From: Litorimonas sp964511495 | GTDB taxonomy: Bacteria > Pseudomonadota > Alphaproteobacteria > Caulobacterales > Maricaulaceae | Assembly: GCA_964511495.1 (NCBI GenBank) | Contig: CAZEFT010000010.1 | Location: 1-64,000, forward strand | DNA: 64,000 nucleotides | Direction: 5' to 3' | Shown here: piece after piece, positions 42,968 to 52,303 of the stretch | How positions within the stretch are numbered: position 1 is the first letter of the stretch | Layout: each line of letters starts with the position of its first letter | The notes under the pieces: generated by a model | The model's input: the letters and a program-made list of their open reading frames with translations, nothing else | Database searches by the model: none | Told to the model about the DNA's origin: nothing | Translations under genes and position numbers: made by a program

Positions 42968-43056
42968 TTTCAATTACCCTCTGGTGTTATGTTCCTCTCA
43001 TACTCAGCAATCCTTGTGCCAGAGCGCGACAATTAGGGTTAATAAAAGGCTAATTC

Positions 43057-43147
43057 TTTCTCCTGAGGGTTGTTCGCCTGAAAAAAGGCCGAATTTTTCC
43101 CTTTTCTCCTGAGAAATGACCGAATTCTCTGTGAGCTTTCGCCTGAT
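43057..43147. repeat. Short direct repeats upstream of the XRE regulator
   Basis: TTTCTCCTGAG occurs at 43057-43067 and 43103-43113; TTCGCCTGA at 43073-43081 and 43138-43146; CCGAATT at 43089-43095 and 43120-43126. The common element CNCCTGA therefore occurs four times in about 90 bp between the XRE gene and the amidohydrolase gene. It may be an operator array. Confidence 0.5.
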
Positions 43148-43208
43148 AATTGAGAGAGTGACTTACGACACTGTTCCAAAAAGAGACAAGCTCCATCAGA
43201 TGTGAGTT

Positions 43209-44087
43209 TTACTGCGCCGCGCGGCTGTCGGGAATAGATTGCTGGATAATTTCACTAATTATCATCGCTAAATCCCCTGCTAGGCGATCATAGCCCCGTT
43301 TCGGGGCCAAGGTCACAGGATTGAGGTATAAATCGCGGTTAATCTCTATTTGCAAAGCTTCTATGCCGGAGTCAGGGCGACCGTAATGGGAGGTCACAAA
43401 TCCCCCCGCATAGGGGTAATTTGTCGAGACCGTGTAACCTGCGGCACGAAAAATACGCTGTACACGTGCAAGTGTGTCGGGGTGGCAGGCTTTGCCAAAA
43501 CGGTCTCCCAATATGATGTCGGGCCTACGAGCGCCCATAGGAGAAAATCCAGGCATAGAGTGACAATCAATCAAAAGTGTTTGACCGAAACGGCTCAAAC
43601 ACTCTGTCATCAAATCCTGCAAAGCATTGTGATAAGGGCGATAAAGTCGCCGCAAACGGAGATCGACAATGTCTGTCTCTAGCGGTTTACGATAAATTTC
43701 GACACCTTCGCTGATATGGGTCGGAATAACGCCTAAACCGGCTTGCGCCCTCACGCTCGGCTTTGTCGGCCCTTGTGCCCACTCAACAGGTAACTCATTC
43801 TCGGCGCGATTAACATCAACATAGCAACGTGGAAAACGGGCGGAGAGTAATGGCGCACCCGCCGCGACAACCGGACCAAAAAGCTTATCAATAAAAATAT
43901 CCTCATTGCGGCGTAACTGCGCAATCGTCAGAGAAGAACGGTCAATAAAGCTTTGCGGATATATATTCCCGGAATGAGGAGAGGCAAAAATCAACCCAGC
44001 CCGCCACTGCGCGGGTTTGGCAAGATGGAAAGGCGGCGATAGAACCGACAGGCTTTCTTCCTCTTGTTTTAACCCGGGCTTTAGCAT
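43209..44087 (-). CDS. N-formylglutamate amidohydrolase family protein
   Basis: 292 aa. Family features: GLIFASPHSGNIYPQSFIDRS near the start, a metal-binding region DVNRAENELP, LLIDCHSMPGFSPMGARRPDIILGDRFGKAC and GGFVTSHYGRPDSGIEALQIEINRDLYLNP. It hydrolyses N-formylglutamate in histidine degradation or acts on related N-formyl or N-acyl amino acids; no other hut genes are in the window. It is divergent from cpdR, 169 bp away. Confidence 0.9.
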   Translation of the reverse strand: MLKPGLKQEEESLSVLSPPFHLAKPAQWRAGLIFASPHSGNIYPQSFIDRSSLTIAQLRRNEDIFIDKLFGPVVAAGAPLLSARFPRCYVDVNRAENELPVEWAQGPTKPSVRAQAGLGVIPTHISEGVEIYRKPLETDIVDLRLRRLYRPYHNALQDLMTECLSRFGQTLLIDCHSMPGFSPMGARRPDIILGDRFGKACHPDTLARVQRIFRAAGYTVSTNYPYAGGFVTSHYGRPDSGIEALQIEINRDLYLNPVTLAPKRGYDRLAGDLAMIISEIIQQSIPDSRAAQ

Positions 44088-44256
44088 GGTCTAAAAAATT
44101 CCTGTTTTCCCGTTATGACTATATAAAACGTTAACGCCTCAACGATAGCACGGTTTCGGTAAAAAGGTTTGTAAAACTTGGCCGAATACGTGCATAAAGT
44201 GTCGCATCGGTCTTTTATTGACCTGATTTCGAACAAGAATAACTCCGGATGTCCTT

Positions 44257-44616
44257 ATGGCTACTATACTCTACGCAGAAGATGACGATGCAATGCGGAC
44301 ATTTTTTGAAAAAGCCTTGGAAAAAGCGGGGCATCAAGTCATTGCTTGCCAGGATGGCGACAGAGCGCTTCGCGCGCTGAAATTTGCCGATGGCGCCTTT
44401 GATATGCTTTTAACCGATATTATGATGCCGGGATTAGACGGGATTGAGCTCGCCAAACAAGCCGAAGTCCTCTCCCCTGGAATTAAAATCATGTTTATCA
44501 CGGGTTTTGCCGCCGTCGCCATGGACGATAAAAATGTGTCGGATAGCAAAGTCCTGTCCAAACCCGTCCATCTCAGACAATTAGTCGAAGAAGTCGACCG
44601 CTTGATTGCCGCTTAA
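44257..44616 (+). CDS. cpdR: Single-domain response regulator CpdR
   Basis: 119 aa, a receiver domain only. Acidic pocket EDDD (8-11), phospho-acceptor Asp54 in MLLTDIMMPGLDG, Thr in MFITGFAAVAM, Lys in SKVLSKPVHLRQL. In Caulobacter the unphosphorylated form primes ClpXP for degradation of cell-cycle proteins at the pole. The sequence (ILYAEDDDAMRTFFEKALEKAGH) matches CpdR rather than other one-domain regulators. It ends at a terminator shared with sciP. Confidence 0.92.
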   Translation: MATILYAEDDDAMRTFFEKALEKAGHQVIACQDGDRALRALKFADGAFDMLLTDIMMPGLDGIELAKQAEVLSPGIKIMFITGFAAVAMDDKNVSDSKVLSKPVHLRQLVEEVDRLIAA

Positions 44617-44655
44617 ATTTCTTATCACGTTTTAAGTCATGCGTAATCAGACATT

Positions 44656-44686
44656 AAAAAAGCCGCCTCAAATGGGCGGCTTTTTT
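44656..44686. terminator. Bidirectional rho-independent terminator between cpdR and sciP
   Basis: AAAAAAGCCGCC (44656-44667) pairs with GGCGGCTTTTTT (44675-44686) across a 7-nt loop. Both strands have a T-run after a GC-rich stem, so it can end cpdR on the plus strand and sciP on the minus strand. Confidence 0.9.
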
Positions 44687-44708
44687 AATAACATGTGTAC
44701 GGAGGAGC

Positions 44709-44981
44709 TTATCTATATTGTTGCACGCGGGTTGTACGAAGACCGGCAATGCCGTGACTTTCGATTGATCGCTGCCAAGCCATGAATTCTTCGCTGGAAA
44801 GTCCGTAGCGATCCAAAGCCGAATCGAGCGTGAGCAATCCACCTCTGACGGCCGCAACCACTTCCGCCTTACGACGAATGACCCATCTTACGGTGTCAGG
44901 CTTGGGTAAATCAGCCAATGTTAAAGGTGTGCCTTCTGGCCCGATAACCACATTTTCTTTTTTCACTCGGTGTTCAGTCAT
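44709..44981 (-). CDS. sciP: CtrA inhibitor SciP (DUF1153)
   Basis: 90 aa. The sequence KKENVVIGPEGTPLTLADLPKPDTVRWVIRRKAEVVAAVRGGLLTLDSALDRYGLSSEEFMAWQRSIESHG is the complete DUF1153/SciP helix-turn-helix. In Caulobacter it binds CtrA or its sites and shuts down CtrA-activated genes in G1. A perfect TTAA-N7-TTAA site and a one-mismatch site lie upstream, in line with the known CtrA activation of sciP. Confidence 0.95.
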   Translation of the reverse strand: MTEHRVKKENVVIGPEGTPLTLADLPKPDTVRWVIRRKAEVVAAVRGGLLTLDSALDRYGLSSEEFMAWQRSIESHGIAGLRTTRVQQYR

Positions 44982-45372
44982 TTTTACGCTGCCCTTATAT
45001 GACTTGTCGTTATGATATTTATTTAAGGCAGGGTTCTTAAAAAGAGTTTAAAGTGATTCGGAAAAAGTGTTTAAAATCAGTTGTTTACGAAGGTTAACAG
45101 AATCAAGCTTACCGTTAAGAAAGGTTTACAGAATTTCCAAGCCGTTGATTCATAAAGGAGATTCAGCCCGCATTTTCTGCGTTGATGTATCGACTTGATA
45201 CAAAGCCGTCCTTATATGAACGCCGAATTCGAAAAAAATAAATTTTATTTGTTCAAGAAAGGTCTCAAAAATCGTTCGAAATATTGCTGATACGCTGACG
45301 CCGGCTGCAGAAACCAATGCTGATCCGGGCCTAAATTCTCTCGGATTTGCGAAGTCTCCGTCAGAAACGCGC
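44982..45372. other. Regulatory gap between sciP and mnmA
   Basis: About 390 bp without an annotated gene. The left part is very AT-rich and holds the sciP promoter with CtrA-type boxes. From 45220 the mnmA frame is open and encodes residues that look like the normal MnmA N-terminus, so the right part is probably coding. Confidence 0.6.
45037..45129. promoter_or_regulatory. CtrA-type boxes upstream of sciP
   Basis: TTAA-AAAGAGT-TTAA at 45037-45051 is a perfect TTAA-N7-TTAA CtrA site, 56 bp above the sciP start. TTAA-GAAAGGT-TTAC at 45115-45129 matches 7 of 8 positions. The consensus is established for Caulobacter CtrA; its use here is inferred. Confidence 0.65.
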
Positions 45373-46461
45373 GTGGTTGTGGCCATGAGTGGAGGGGTGG
45401 ATAGTTCCGTCTGCGCCGCCCTTTTGGCAAAACAAGGCTATGACGTTGTCGGTGTGACCCTCCAACTCTATGATCACGGGGCAGCCATTCAAAAGGTAAA
45501 AGCCTGTTGTGCAGGTCAAGATATTTACGATGCGCAGCGCGTTGCAGAAATGATGGGCTTTCCACATTACGTTCTCGATTATGAAAGCAATTTCAAAGAA
45601 AGCGTAATCGACGATTTTGCTGACACTTACTTACAGGGCGCCACCCCTATCCCCTGTGTGCGATGTAATCAGACCGTAAAGTTTCGTGATCTTTTGCAAG
45701 TTGCCAAGGATTTGGACGCTGATTGCATGGCCACAGGTCATTATATCCGCCGTATTGACGGCCCGGATGGCCCTGAACTCCACCGTGCCCATGATGGCGG
45801 AAAAGATCAAAGCTATTTTCTTTTTGCGACGACCAAAGAACAGCTTGAATTTTTACGCTTCCCACTCGGCCATATGGATAAATCTGAGACTCGCAAACTC
45901 GCCGCAGAGATGGGTTTGAACGTTGCGGCCAAACCGGACAGTCAAGACATCTGCTTTGTCCCCACGGGTAAATATACCGATGTGATTGAAAAGCTGCGCC
46001 CCGATGCAGCCCAGCCGGGCAATATTGTGCATATGGATGGCCGGGTTCTCGGCCAACATCGCGGTGTTATGTATTACACGATTGGACAACGACGCGGGCT
46101 CGGCCTTCCTGACGGTTCTGGTGCAGATCCACTCTTTGTGGTTCGCATTGAAGCAGATAAGGGCGAAGTGATTGTCGGACCGCGCCACGCTCTGGAACGC
46201 ACAAAGCTCTGGCTCACGGATATTAACTGGATTGGCAAAGGCGAGTTTGGGCCAAAATTGGACGGCATGGCCATTAAGGTCAAGGTCCGTTCGACACGCC
46301 CCCCTGCTCCGGCCCATTTACGCTTGAGCGGTAATCATATCATCGTTGAACTAGATGAAGCGGATATGGGATTGTCACCCGGACAGGCCTGCGTTTTTTA
46401 CGCTCCTGATACCGAAGCCGCGCGCACATTGGGTGGCGGATGGATTACTCGAACGGAATAA
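45373..46461 (+). CDS. mnmA: tRNA-specific 2-thiouridylase
   Basis: 362 aa if started at GTG 45373, likely longer. It thiolates U34 of Lys, Glu and Gln tRNAs. PP-loop SGGVDSS near residue 6, catalytic cysteines in CVRCN and SQDICFVPTG, and YTIGQRRGLGLP in the C-terminal half. The reading frame is open back to 45220 and encodes LNSLGFAKSPSETR just before VVVAMSGG, which resembles the usual N-terminus of alphaproteobacterial MnmA, but there is no ATG, GTG or TTG there. AAAGG at 45258-45262 lies 8 nt before an in-frame ATC. The start codon is therefore unresolved. Confidence 0.93.
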   Translation: MVVAMSGGVDSSVCAALLAKQGYDVVGVTLQLYDHGAAIQKVKACCAGQDIYDAQRVAEMMGFPHYVLDYESNFKESVIDDFADTYLQGATPIPCVRCNQTVKFRDLLQVAKDLDADCMATGHYIRRIDGPDGPELHRAHDGGKDQSYFLFATTKEQLEFLRFPLGHMDKSETRKLAAEMGLNVAAKPDSQDICFVPTGKYTDVIEKLRPDAAQPGNIVHMDGRVLGQHRGVMYYTIGQRRGLGLPDGSGADPLFVVRIEADKGEVIVGPRHALERTKLWLTDINWIGKGEFGPKLDGMAIKVKVRSTRPPAPAHLRLSGNHIIVELDEADMGLSPGQACVFYAPDTEAARTLGGGWITRTE

Positions 46462-46569
46462 CGCTCTGAGTACCCCACCCCTGTGACTTTACGTTCACTG
46501 CAGCTTTTCCCTTGATAGAGACAGGAATGTCCCTATTTCTAATGATAGATTATAACATTGGAGCCAAAA

Positions 46570-46749
46570 ATGAATATGAGTGAGCCAACAGCCGTACTGA
46601 TTATCGTCGGCCTCGCCGTGGTCTTTTTTGCGCTCTGGACATTTAATGCGCGACAGAAGCGCAAATTCGAAGACGCTCAACGCGAACGCAAACGAGAGCT
46701 TGCCGCATTGAAAGCCAAGGTCGCTGCAGAAACGGCGAAAACTGAATGA
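46570..46749 (+). CDS. Small single-pass membrane protein, 59 aa
   Basis: ATG 46570 has GGAG 6 nt upstream; an in-frame TTG at 46558 is not needed. One hydrophobic helix (AVLIIVGLAVVFFALWTF, about 8-25) is followed by a long charged helix with alternating Lys/Arg and Glu (RQKRKFEDAQRERKRELAALKAKVAAE). This resembles the small bitopic proteins that bind other membrane proteins. Not recognised by family. Confidence 0.6.
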   Translation: MNMSEPTAVLIIVGLAVVFFALWTFNARQKRKFEDAQRERKRELAALKAKVAAETAKTE

Positions 46750-46776
46750 GGCTGTTAGAGGTCTTTTCGTAAAGAC

Positions 46777-48414
46777 CTAATGTCCGCCGCCAAAAGCGCC
46801 TGTCTTCACGTTGTAATTGACGGCCAAACCATATTCCGGGTCATCATCCGAATCGACAATCAATTGTCCCGCTTTGTTAAGAAGCGCATGACAGTCCCGT
46901 GTCAGATGCTTCAATTGCAGTCTTTTTCCAACCGACTGATATTTCCCTGCGAGGTTTTCAATCGCCTGTAAAGCTGACTGATCCACGACGCGTGACCCTT
47001 TGAAATCAACGATGACCAGCTCAGGATCAGTATTAGGTGTGAAGAGTTCGGAAAAGCCTTCCGCGGAGCCAAAGAAAAGCGGCCCTTCAATTTTATAAGT
47101 TTTCTGGCTTTCTGTTTCTTCTATATGGGCATCAATACGGCGCGCATTGTTCCAAGCATAAGTCAGAGCGGAAATAATCACACCGACAACCACAGCGACA
47201 GCCAGATCATGCCAGACGGTGACCAATGTCACGATGATAATCACCAGAGCGTCCGAAAGCGGAATACGGCGCATAATCGTCAAAGATTGCCAAGCAAAAG
47301 TACCAATTACGACCATGAACATAACGCCGACCAAAGCCGCCAACGGAATTTGTTCAATAATTGAAGAGCCAAAAAGAATAAAAGCCAGCAAAAACAACGC
47401 GGCGGATATCCCAGAGAGACGTGTCCGTGCACCCGATTTAATATTGATCATTGATTGCCCGATCATCGCACAACCGCCCATACCGCCGAAAAAGCCCGTG
47501 ACCGTATTGGCTATACCTTGGGCGACACATTCCTGAGACGCTCCGCCCCGTTCTTCTTTGATTTCGCCGACAAGGTTGAGCGTGAGGAGGCTTTCAATCA
47601 AACCAATCGCCGCGAGGATAAGCGCATAAGGAAAAATAATTTCCAGCGTTTCGAGGTTTAGGGGCACTTGTGGGATATGAAGAGGCGGCAAACCGCCTTT
47701 AATCGAACTCATATCGCCGACACTGGGGACAGGAATATTCAGGGCAATCACCAAAATGGACACGATACCGATACCCGCCAAAGGCGCAGGCACAATTTTC
47801 GTCACCTTTGGCGTGGCCCAAATCAGAAACATCGTCAACGCGACCAAACCCAACATAAGATAAAGCGTCATCCCCGTCATCCACGTGCCGTAAAGCATGT
47901 TAAACGGGCCATGATGTTCACCCGCAGGGGCAGGAGCCGTTTGGAACTGTGTCATCTGTGCCAGAAAAATAACGATCGCCAGACCGTTTACGAATCCCAA
48001 CATGACGGGATGAGGCACAAGTCGAATGAATTTACCGAGCTTGAAAACACCGGCACCAATCTGCATCACCCCCATCAATACGACTGTCGCGAAGAGATAT
48101 TCAACACCGTGTTGGGCCACCAAAGCCACCATAACAACGGCCAAAGCACCTGTCGCACCCGAGATCATACCCGGACGCCCGCCAATACAGGCCGTAATCA
48201 AACCGACGATAAAGGCAGCATATAGTCCCACTAAAGGCTCTACACCGGCGACAAAGGCAAAGGCGACGGCTTCGGGTACGAGTGCCAAAGCGACGGTCAA
48301 GCCCGCTAAGACTTCTACTTTAATCCGATTAGGCGTGAAGGTTAGAGGCCCAGAACGACGCCGCGCCGGAATGGAAATACGGTCTGCAAAGGCAGAAAGG
48401 CTTGTACGTATCAT
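46777..48414 (-). CDS. SulP/SLC26-family anion transporter with STAS domain
   Basis: 545 aa from ATG 48412-48414 (AGGA upstream); an in-frame ATG at 48429 has no ribosome binding site. About 12 membrane segments with the family motif LALVPEAVAFAFVAGVEPLVGLYAAF and GGRPGMISGATGALAVVM. The C-terminal STAS domain contains LVIVDFKGSRVVDQSALQAIENLA. Transports sulfate, bicarbonate or another anion; the sequence resembles the BicA-type Na-bicarbonate group but the substrate cannot be fixed. Confidence 0.92.
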   Translation of the reverse strand: MIRTSLSAFADRISIPARRRSGPLTFTPNRIKVEVLAGLTVALALVPEAVAFAFVAGVEPLVGLYAAFIVGLITACIGGRPGMISGATGALAVVMVALVAQHGVEYLFATVVLMGVMQIGAGVFKLGKFIRLVPHPVMLGFVNGLAIVIFLAQMTQFQTAPAPAGEHHGPFNMLYGTWMTGMTLYLMLGLVALTMFLIWATPKVTKIVPAPLAGIGIVSILVIALNIPVPSVGDMSSIKGGLPPLHIPQVPLNLETLEIIFPYALILAAIGLIESLLTLNLVGEIKEERGGASQECVAQGIANTVTGFFGGMGGCAMIGQSMINIKSGARTRLSGISAALFLLAFILFGSSIIEQIPLAALVGVMFMVVIGTFAWQSLTIMRRIPLSDALVIIIVTLVTVWHDLAVAVVVGVIISALTYAWNNARRIDAHIEETESQKTYKIEGPLFFGSAEGFSELFTPNTDPELVIVDFKGSRVVDQSALQAIENLAGKYQSVGKRLQLKHLTRDCHALLNKAGQLIVDSDDDPEYGLAVNYNVKTGAFGGGH

Positions 48415-48532
48415 GGGAAATCCTGACATGATGTCATCAATGACGGCAAAAGCTGTCGTAATAAATATTCCCGCGGCGGTTAGCGCGGAAAGAACTTCTG
48501 TGCAAGCCTACAGCTCTTTTTCACAGAAAGAC

Positions 48533-48943
48533 TTATCGGCGTATTTTTATTTTCGAAGAAAAGGACTTATCTTTTTCCGCTGTCCATTTGTGCTCTCGTA
48601 GAACGCGAGCACGTTGCTCCACCTTTGTTTCAACATAATCTTCTTGTAAGAAACTCTTATAGGCCCACGCCAGAAGGCGCCCGGCAAAAAAGAAAATTGG
48701 CAAGAGCAAAGCGGCCATCTTTAACATCACCGGCAACATTGTTATGCCTTCCAGATAAACGCCAAAAATATTACTTTTCCCCATGGCAGAGGATGCCGCC
48801 GCCCCTGCTATAATGACAGGCCGCATTATCAGGCCGCCAATAAATAAGCTGGAAATAAGGACCGAGATAAAAGCCTTTGTATGGTAGGCGCTTAAAGCCC
48901 CCAAAGCCAAGCCGATTAAAGCGGAATAAAAAATAAATATCAT
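48533..48943 (-). CDS. Hypothetical membrane protein
   Basis: 136 aa. Hydrophobic segments at about 2-20, 26-50 and 72-92, then a cytoplasmic basic C-terminus (VEQRARVLREHKWTAEKDKSFSSKIKIRR). No recognised domain. It precedes the SulP transporter on the same strand (118 bp between), though co-transcription is unproven. Confidence 0.65.
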   Translation of the reverse strand: MIFIFYSALIGLALGALSAYHTKAFISVLISSLFIGGLIMRPVIIAGAAASSAMGKSNIFGVYLEGITMLPVMLKMAALLLPIFFFAGRLLAWAYKSFLQEDYVETKVEQRARVLREHKWTAEKDKSFSSKIKIRR

Positions 48944-49021
48944 GATACCGACTCCGCTAAGGCCACAATCCTAGCGAAACGGTCTTAAAATCAGGTTACC
49001 CAGCCTGTTGGGCGCAGGAAC

Positions 49022-52000
49022 CTATCCCGCAGCAATACTTTGCAAGCTCTCCACATTATAGTCTCCGGAGGCCAAGTCTTTGATGGCTTCTACACTCGCA
49101 CGCGCGGCAGCCGCCGTGGTGAAGTAAGGAATTTTTTCTGTCAAAGCCGTCCGACGCAGAGAGAAACTATCTTCCAAAGATTGCTTTCCGCTCGTCGTGT
49201 TAAAGACAAGCTGGATATCGCCGTCTTTCATAAAATCGACAATATGTCGTGACCCTTCATGGACTTTACGCACGGCCTCAACCGCCACATTCTGATTTTT
49301 CAGAAATTCTGCCGTGCCGCCTGTCGCGACAATAGAGAAGCCAAGCTTGATTAAATCACGAGCCAAAACCGCCATGAGCGGTTTGTGCTCGTCCCGTACA
49401 GAGATAAAGACTTTGCCGGATTTCGGCAGGACAACACCACCGCCTAGCTGACTTTTGGCAAAGGCCATTCCGAAGGTTTCGGACAATCCCATCACCTCAC
49501 CTGTTGAGCGCATTTCCGGGCCGAGCACAGTGTCCACGCCGGGGAAACGAGCGAAGGGGAAAACAGCTTCTTTAACCGCAATATATTTTTGTGGGCGGGT
49601 CGAAAGATCAAAAGACGAAAGCTTATGGCCCGCCATAACTTTGGCGGCGATATTGGCAACGGGTAGACCAATAGCCTTCGCCACAAATGGCACAGTGCGC
49701 GAAGCGCGCGGGTTCACTTCGATGAGATAAACGACATCATTTTTGACCGCAAATTGCGTATTCATGAGACCGACAACACCGAGTTCGAGCGCCAAAGCTT
49801 CTGCCTGTCGGCCCAATTCCGTCACGATGGCAGCGGATAATGTATAAGGCGGCAGTGAACAAGCCGAGTCACCGGAATGGACACCGGCTTCTTCAATATG
49901 TTCCATAATACCTGCGACGAAAACCTCTTCGCCGTCACAGATAACATCCACATCCACTTCAATGGCGTCCCGCAAATATTGATCAATCAACAAAGGCGAT
50001 TTGCCGGAAACCTTTACGGCCTCTTTAACATAACGGTTGAGTGCGGCATCAGAGTCGACGATTTCCATACCACGACCGCCCAAAACATTGGAAGGTCGTA
50101 AAACCAAGGGATACCCCACCACAGCGGCAGAAGCCTGCGCTTCTTTAATAGTGCGCGCAATCGCATTATTCGGCTGCTTCAAGCCCAATTTCTCGACCAA
50201 ATCCTTAAAGCGCTCTCTATCCTCGGCACGATCCAAAGCGTCACGTTTTGTGCCCAAAAGCGGAATACTATTTGCCTCTAAGGCTTCGGCCAGTTTCAAT
50301 GGAGTCTGACCACCAAACTGGACAATCACGCCCAGAAGCTCGCCTTTTTCCTGTTCCGTTTTGATCAATTCCAAAACGTCTTCTTCGGTCAGCGGCTCGA
50401 AATAAAGACGGTCTGATGTATCATAATCAGTAGACACGGTTTCGGGATTGCAGTTCACCATAATCGATTCAATGCCGATATCCGCCAGTGCATAGGCGGC
50501 ATGGCAACAGCAATAATCAAATTCGATTCCTTGACCGATACGGTTTGGCCCACCACCCAGAATGATCACTTTTTTCTTATCAGAGACGCGAGCCTCATCC
50601 TCGACCTCGCCGTTAAAGCTCGGATTTTCATAAGTCGAATACATATAAGGGGTTTTGGCTTGAAATTCTGCCGCACAGGTATCGACGCGTTTGTAAACGG
50701 GACGGACATTCACTGCATGGCGCGCCGCACGCACAGCCTGCTCTGATTGTCCTGTCAATTCTGCAAGACGTGCATCGGAAAAACCTTCGGATTTAATTGC
50801 GCGCCATGTCTCTGCATCTTTGGGCAATCCGTTTTCGCGGATCCAATTTTCAGCTTTCAAGAGGCTCTCAATCTGACGCAGGAACCACTTATCAATCATG
50901 GTAATGGCGTAAATTTCTTCAATCGTGAAACCTTGGCGCATGGCTTGCGCAATCACCAATAATCGGTCAGGCGCTAGGATAGCGAGTCGTTTCTCGGTCG
51001 CGGCTCTTAAGGCCTTCGCGTCCATTTGATCCTCCGGATCAATGGATATTTCATTCAGGCCTGTCAGGTCAGTCTCTAAAGAGCGAAGGGCTTTCTGGAA
51101 ACTCTCCGTGAAAGTTCGCCCAATTGCCATAGCTTCACCGACGGACTTCATCGCGGTTGTCAAAACCGCTTCGGAACCCGGGAATTTTTCAAAAGCAAAG
51201 CGTGGAATCTTGGTCACAACATAATCAATGGTCGGCTCAAACGCTGCTGGAGTTGCGCCGGTAATGTCGTTATCCAATTCGTCCAATGTGTAACCCACAG
51301 CCAATTTGGCGGCGATTTTCGCAATCGGAAAGCCTGTAGCCTTTGAGGCCAGAGCCGAAGAACGCGACACGCGCGGGTTCATTTCAATCACAACCATGCG
51401 GCCGTCTTTCGGGTTCACTCCAAACTGAACATTTGACCCGCCGGTTTCGACTCCGATTTCACGCAGCACAGCAATAGAGGCATCCCGCATGCGTTGATAT
51501 TCTTTATCCGTCAGGGTCAGAGCGGGCGCGACCGTTATGGAGTCCCCCGTATGCACACCCATCGGATCAATATTCTCAATGGAACAGATGATGATGCAGT
51601 TGTCGGCTTTGTCGCGCACGACCTCCATCTCATATTCTTTCCATCCCAAAAGGCTCTCATCCACAAGCACTTGATTGGTCGGAGACGCCATTAATCCGGA
51701 GCGAATGACATTACGATATTCGTCTTCGGTATAAGCGACGCCGCCGCCGGTTCCGCCCATAGTAAAGGCCGGACGGATAATGGCGGGTAATCCGGTATAA
51801 TCCAAAGCTTCCATCGCTTTTTCGATACCGGCATCAATATCACCTTCAGGGGCCGTCACAATCGTGGCGCGTGGGTTTTCCAAGCCAATTTTCGTCATTG
51901 CCTCGGCAAAACGTTCACGGTTTTCGGCTTTGTCAATCACATCAGCCTTGGCCCCGATCATTTCGACGCCGTATTTTTCGAGCACACCCATCTCTTCGAG

Positions 52001-52303
52001 CGCCAAGGCGGTGTTCAAGGCCGTTTGTCCGCCCATAGTCGGGAGCAATGCATCAGGTTTTTCTATGGCGATGATTTTCTCAACGATTTCGGGCGTGATG
52101 GGTTCAACATAAGTTGCGTCCGCCATGCCCGGGTCGGTCATAATTGTGGCTGGATTGGAATTGACCAAAATGACACGATAACCTTCATCTTTCAGCGCCT
52201 TGCAGGCCTGAACACCCGAATAATCAAATTCACAGGCCTGCCCAATAATAATGGGCCCCGCACCGATGATGAGAATGGAAGAAATATCATTACGTTTTGG
52301 CAT
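49022..52303 (-). CDS. carB: Carbamoyl-phosphate synthase, large subunit
   Basis: 1093 aa. Two homologous ATP-grasp halves: ILIIGAGPIIIGQACEFDYSGVQACKAL at the start and VIILGGGPNRIGQGIEFDYCCCHAAYAL at the start of the second half; PAIIRPAFTMGGTGGG and PLVLRPSNVLGGRGM are the ATP sites. The C-terminal MGS-like domain (VFISVRDEHKPLMAVLARDLIKLGFSIVATGGTAEFL) is the allosteric region. It makes carbamoyl phosphate for arginine and pyrimidines with CarA, which lies about 3 kb away on the same strand with four genes between. Confidence 0.97.
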   Translation of the reverse strand: MPKRNDISSILIIGAGPIIIGQACEFDYSGVQACKALKDEGYRVILVNSNPATIMTDPGMADATYVEPITPEIVEKIIAIEKPDALLPTMGGQTALNTALALEEMGVLEKYGVEMIGAKADVIDKAENRERFAEAMTKIGLENPRATIVTAPEGDIDAGIEKAMEALDYTGLPAIIRPAFTMGGTGGGVAYTEDEYRNVIRSGLMASPTNQVLVDESLLGWKEYEMEVVRDKADNCIIICSIENIDPMGVHTGDSITVAPALTLTDKEYQRMRDASIAVLREIGVETGGSNVQFGVNPKDGRMVVIEMNPRVSRSSALASKATGFPIAKIAAKLAVGYTLDELDNDITGATPAAFEPTIDYVVTKIPRFAFEKFPGSEAVLTTAMKSVGEAMAIGRTFTESFQKALRSLETDLTGLNEISIDPEDQMDAKALRAATEKRLAILAPDRLLVIAQAMRQGFTIEEIYAITMIDKWFLRQIESLLKAENWIRENGLPKDAETWRAIKSEGFSDARLAELTGQSEQAVRAARHAVNVRPVYKRVDTCAAEFQAKTPYMYSTYENPSFNGEVEDEARVSDKKKVIILGGGPNRIGQGIEFDYCCCHAAYALADIGIESIMVNCNPETVSTDYDTSDRLYFEPLTEEDVLELIKTEQEKGELLGVIVQFGGQTPLKLAEALEANSIPLLGTKRDALDRAEDRERFKDLVEKLGLKQPNNAIARTIKEAQASAAVVGYPLVLRPSNVLGGRGMEIVDSDAALNRYVKEAVKVSGKSPLLIDQYLRDAIEVDVDVICDGEEVFVAGIMEHIEEAGVHSGDSACSLPPYTLSAAIVTELGRQAEALALELGVVGLMNTQFAVKNDVVYLIEVNPRASRTVPFVAKAIGLPVANIAAKVMAGHKLSSFDLSTRPQKYIAVKEAVFPFARFPGVDTVLGPEMRSTGEVMGLSETFGMAFAKSQLGGGVVLPKSGKVFISVRDEHKPLMAVLARDLIKLGFSIVATGGTAEFLKNQNVAVEAVRKVHEGSRHIVDFMKDGDIQLVFNTTSGKQSLEDSFSLRRTALTEKIPYFTTAAAARASVEAIKDLASGDYNVESLQSIAAG

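Noticed and set aside
46462..46557. Hairpin around GACAGGAATGTCCCT after mnmA as a terminator
   Set aside because: The stem is short with a wobble pair and has no T-run.
47668..48225. Long plus-strand frames opposite the SulP gene
   Set aside because: His/Arg/Asn-rich low-complexity translations typical of the antisense of a membrane protein gene.
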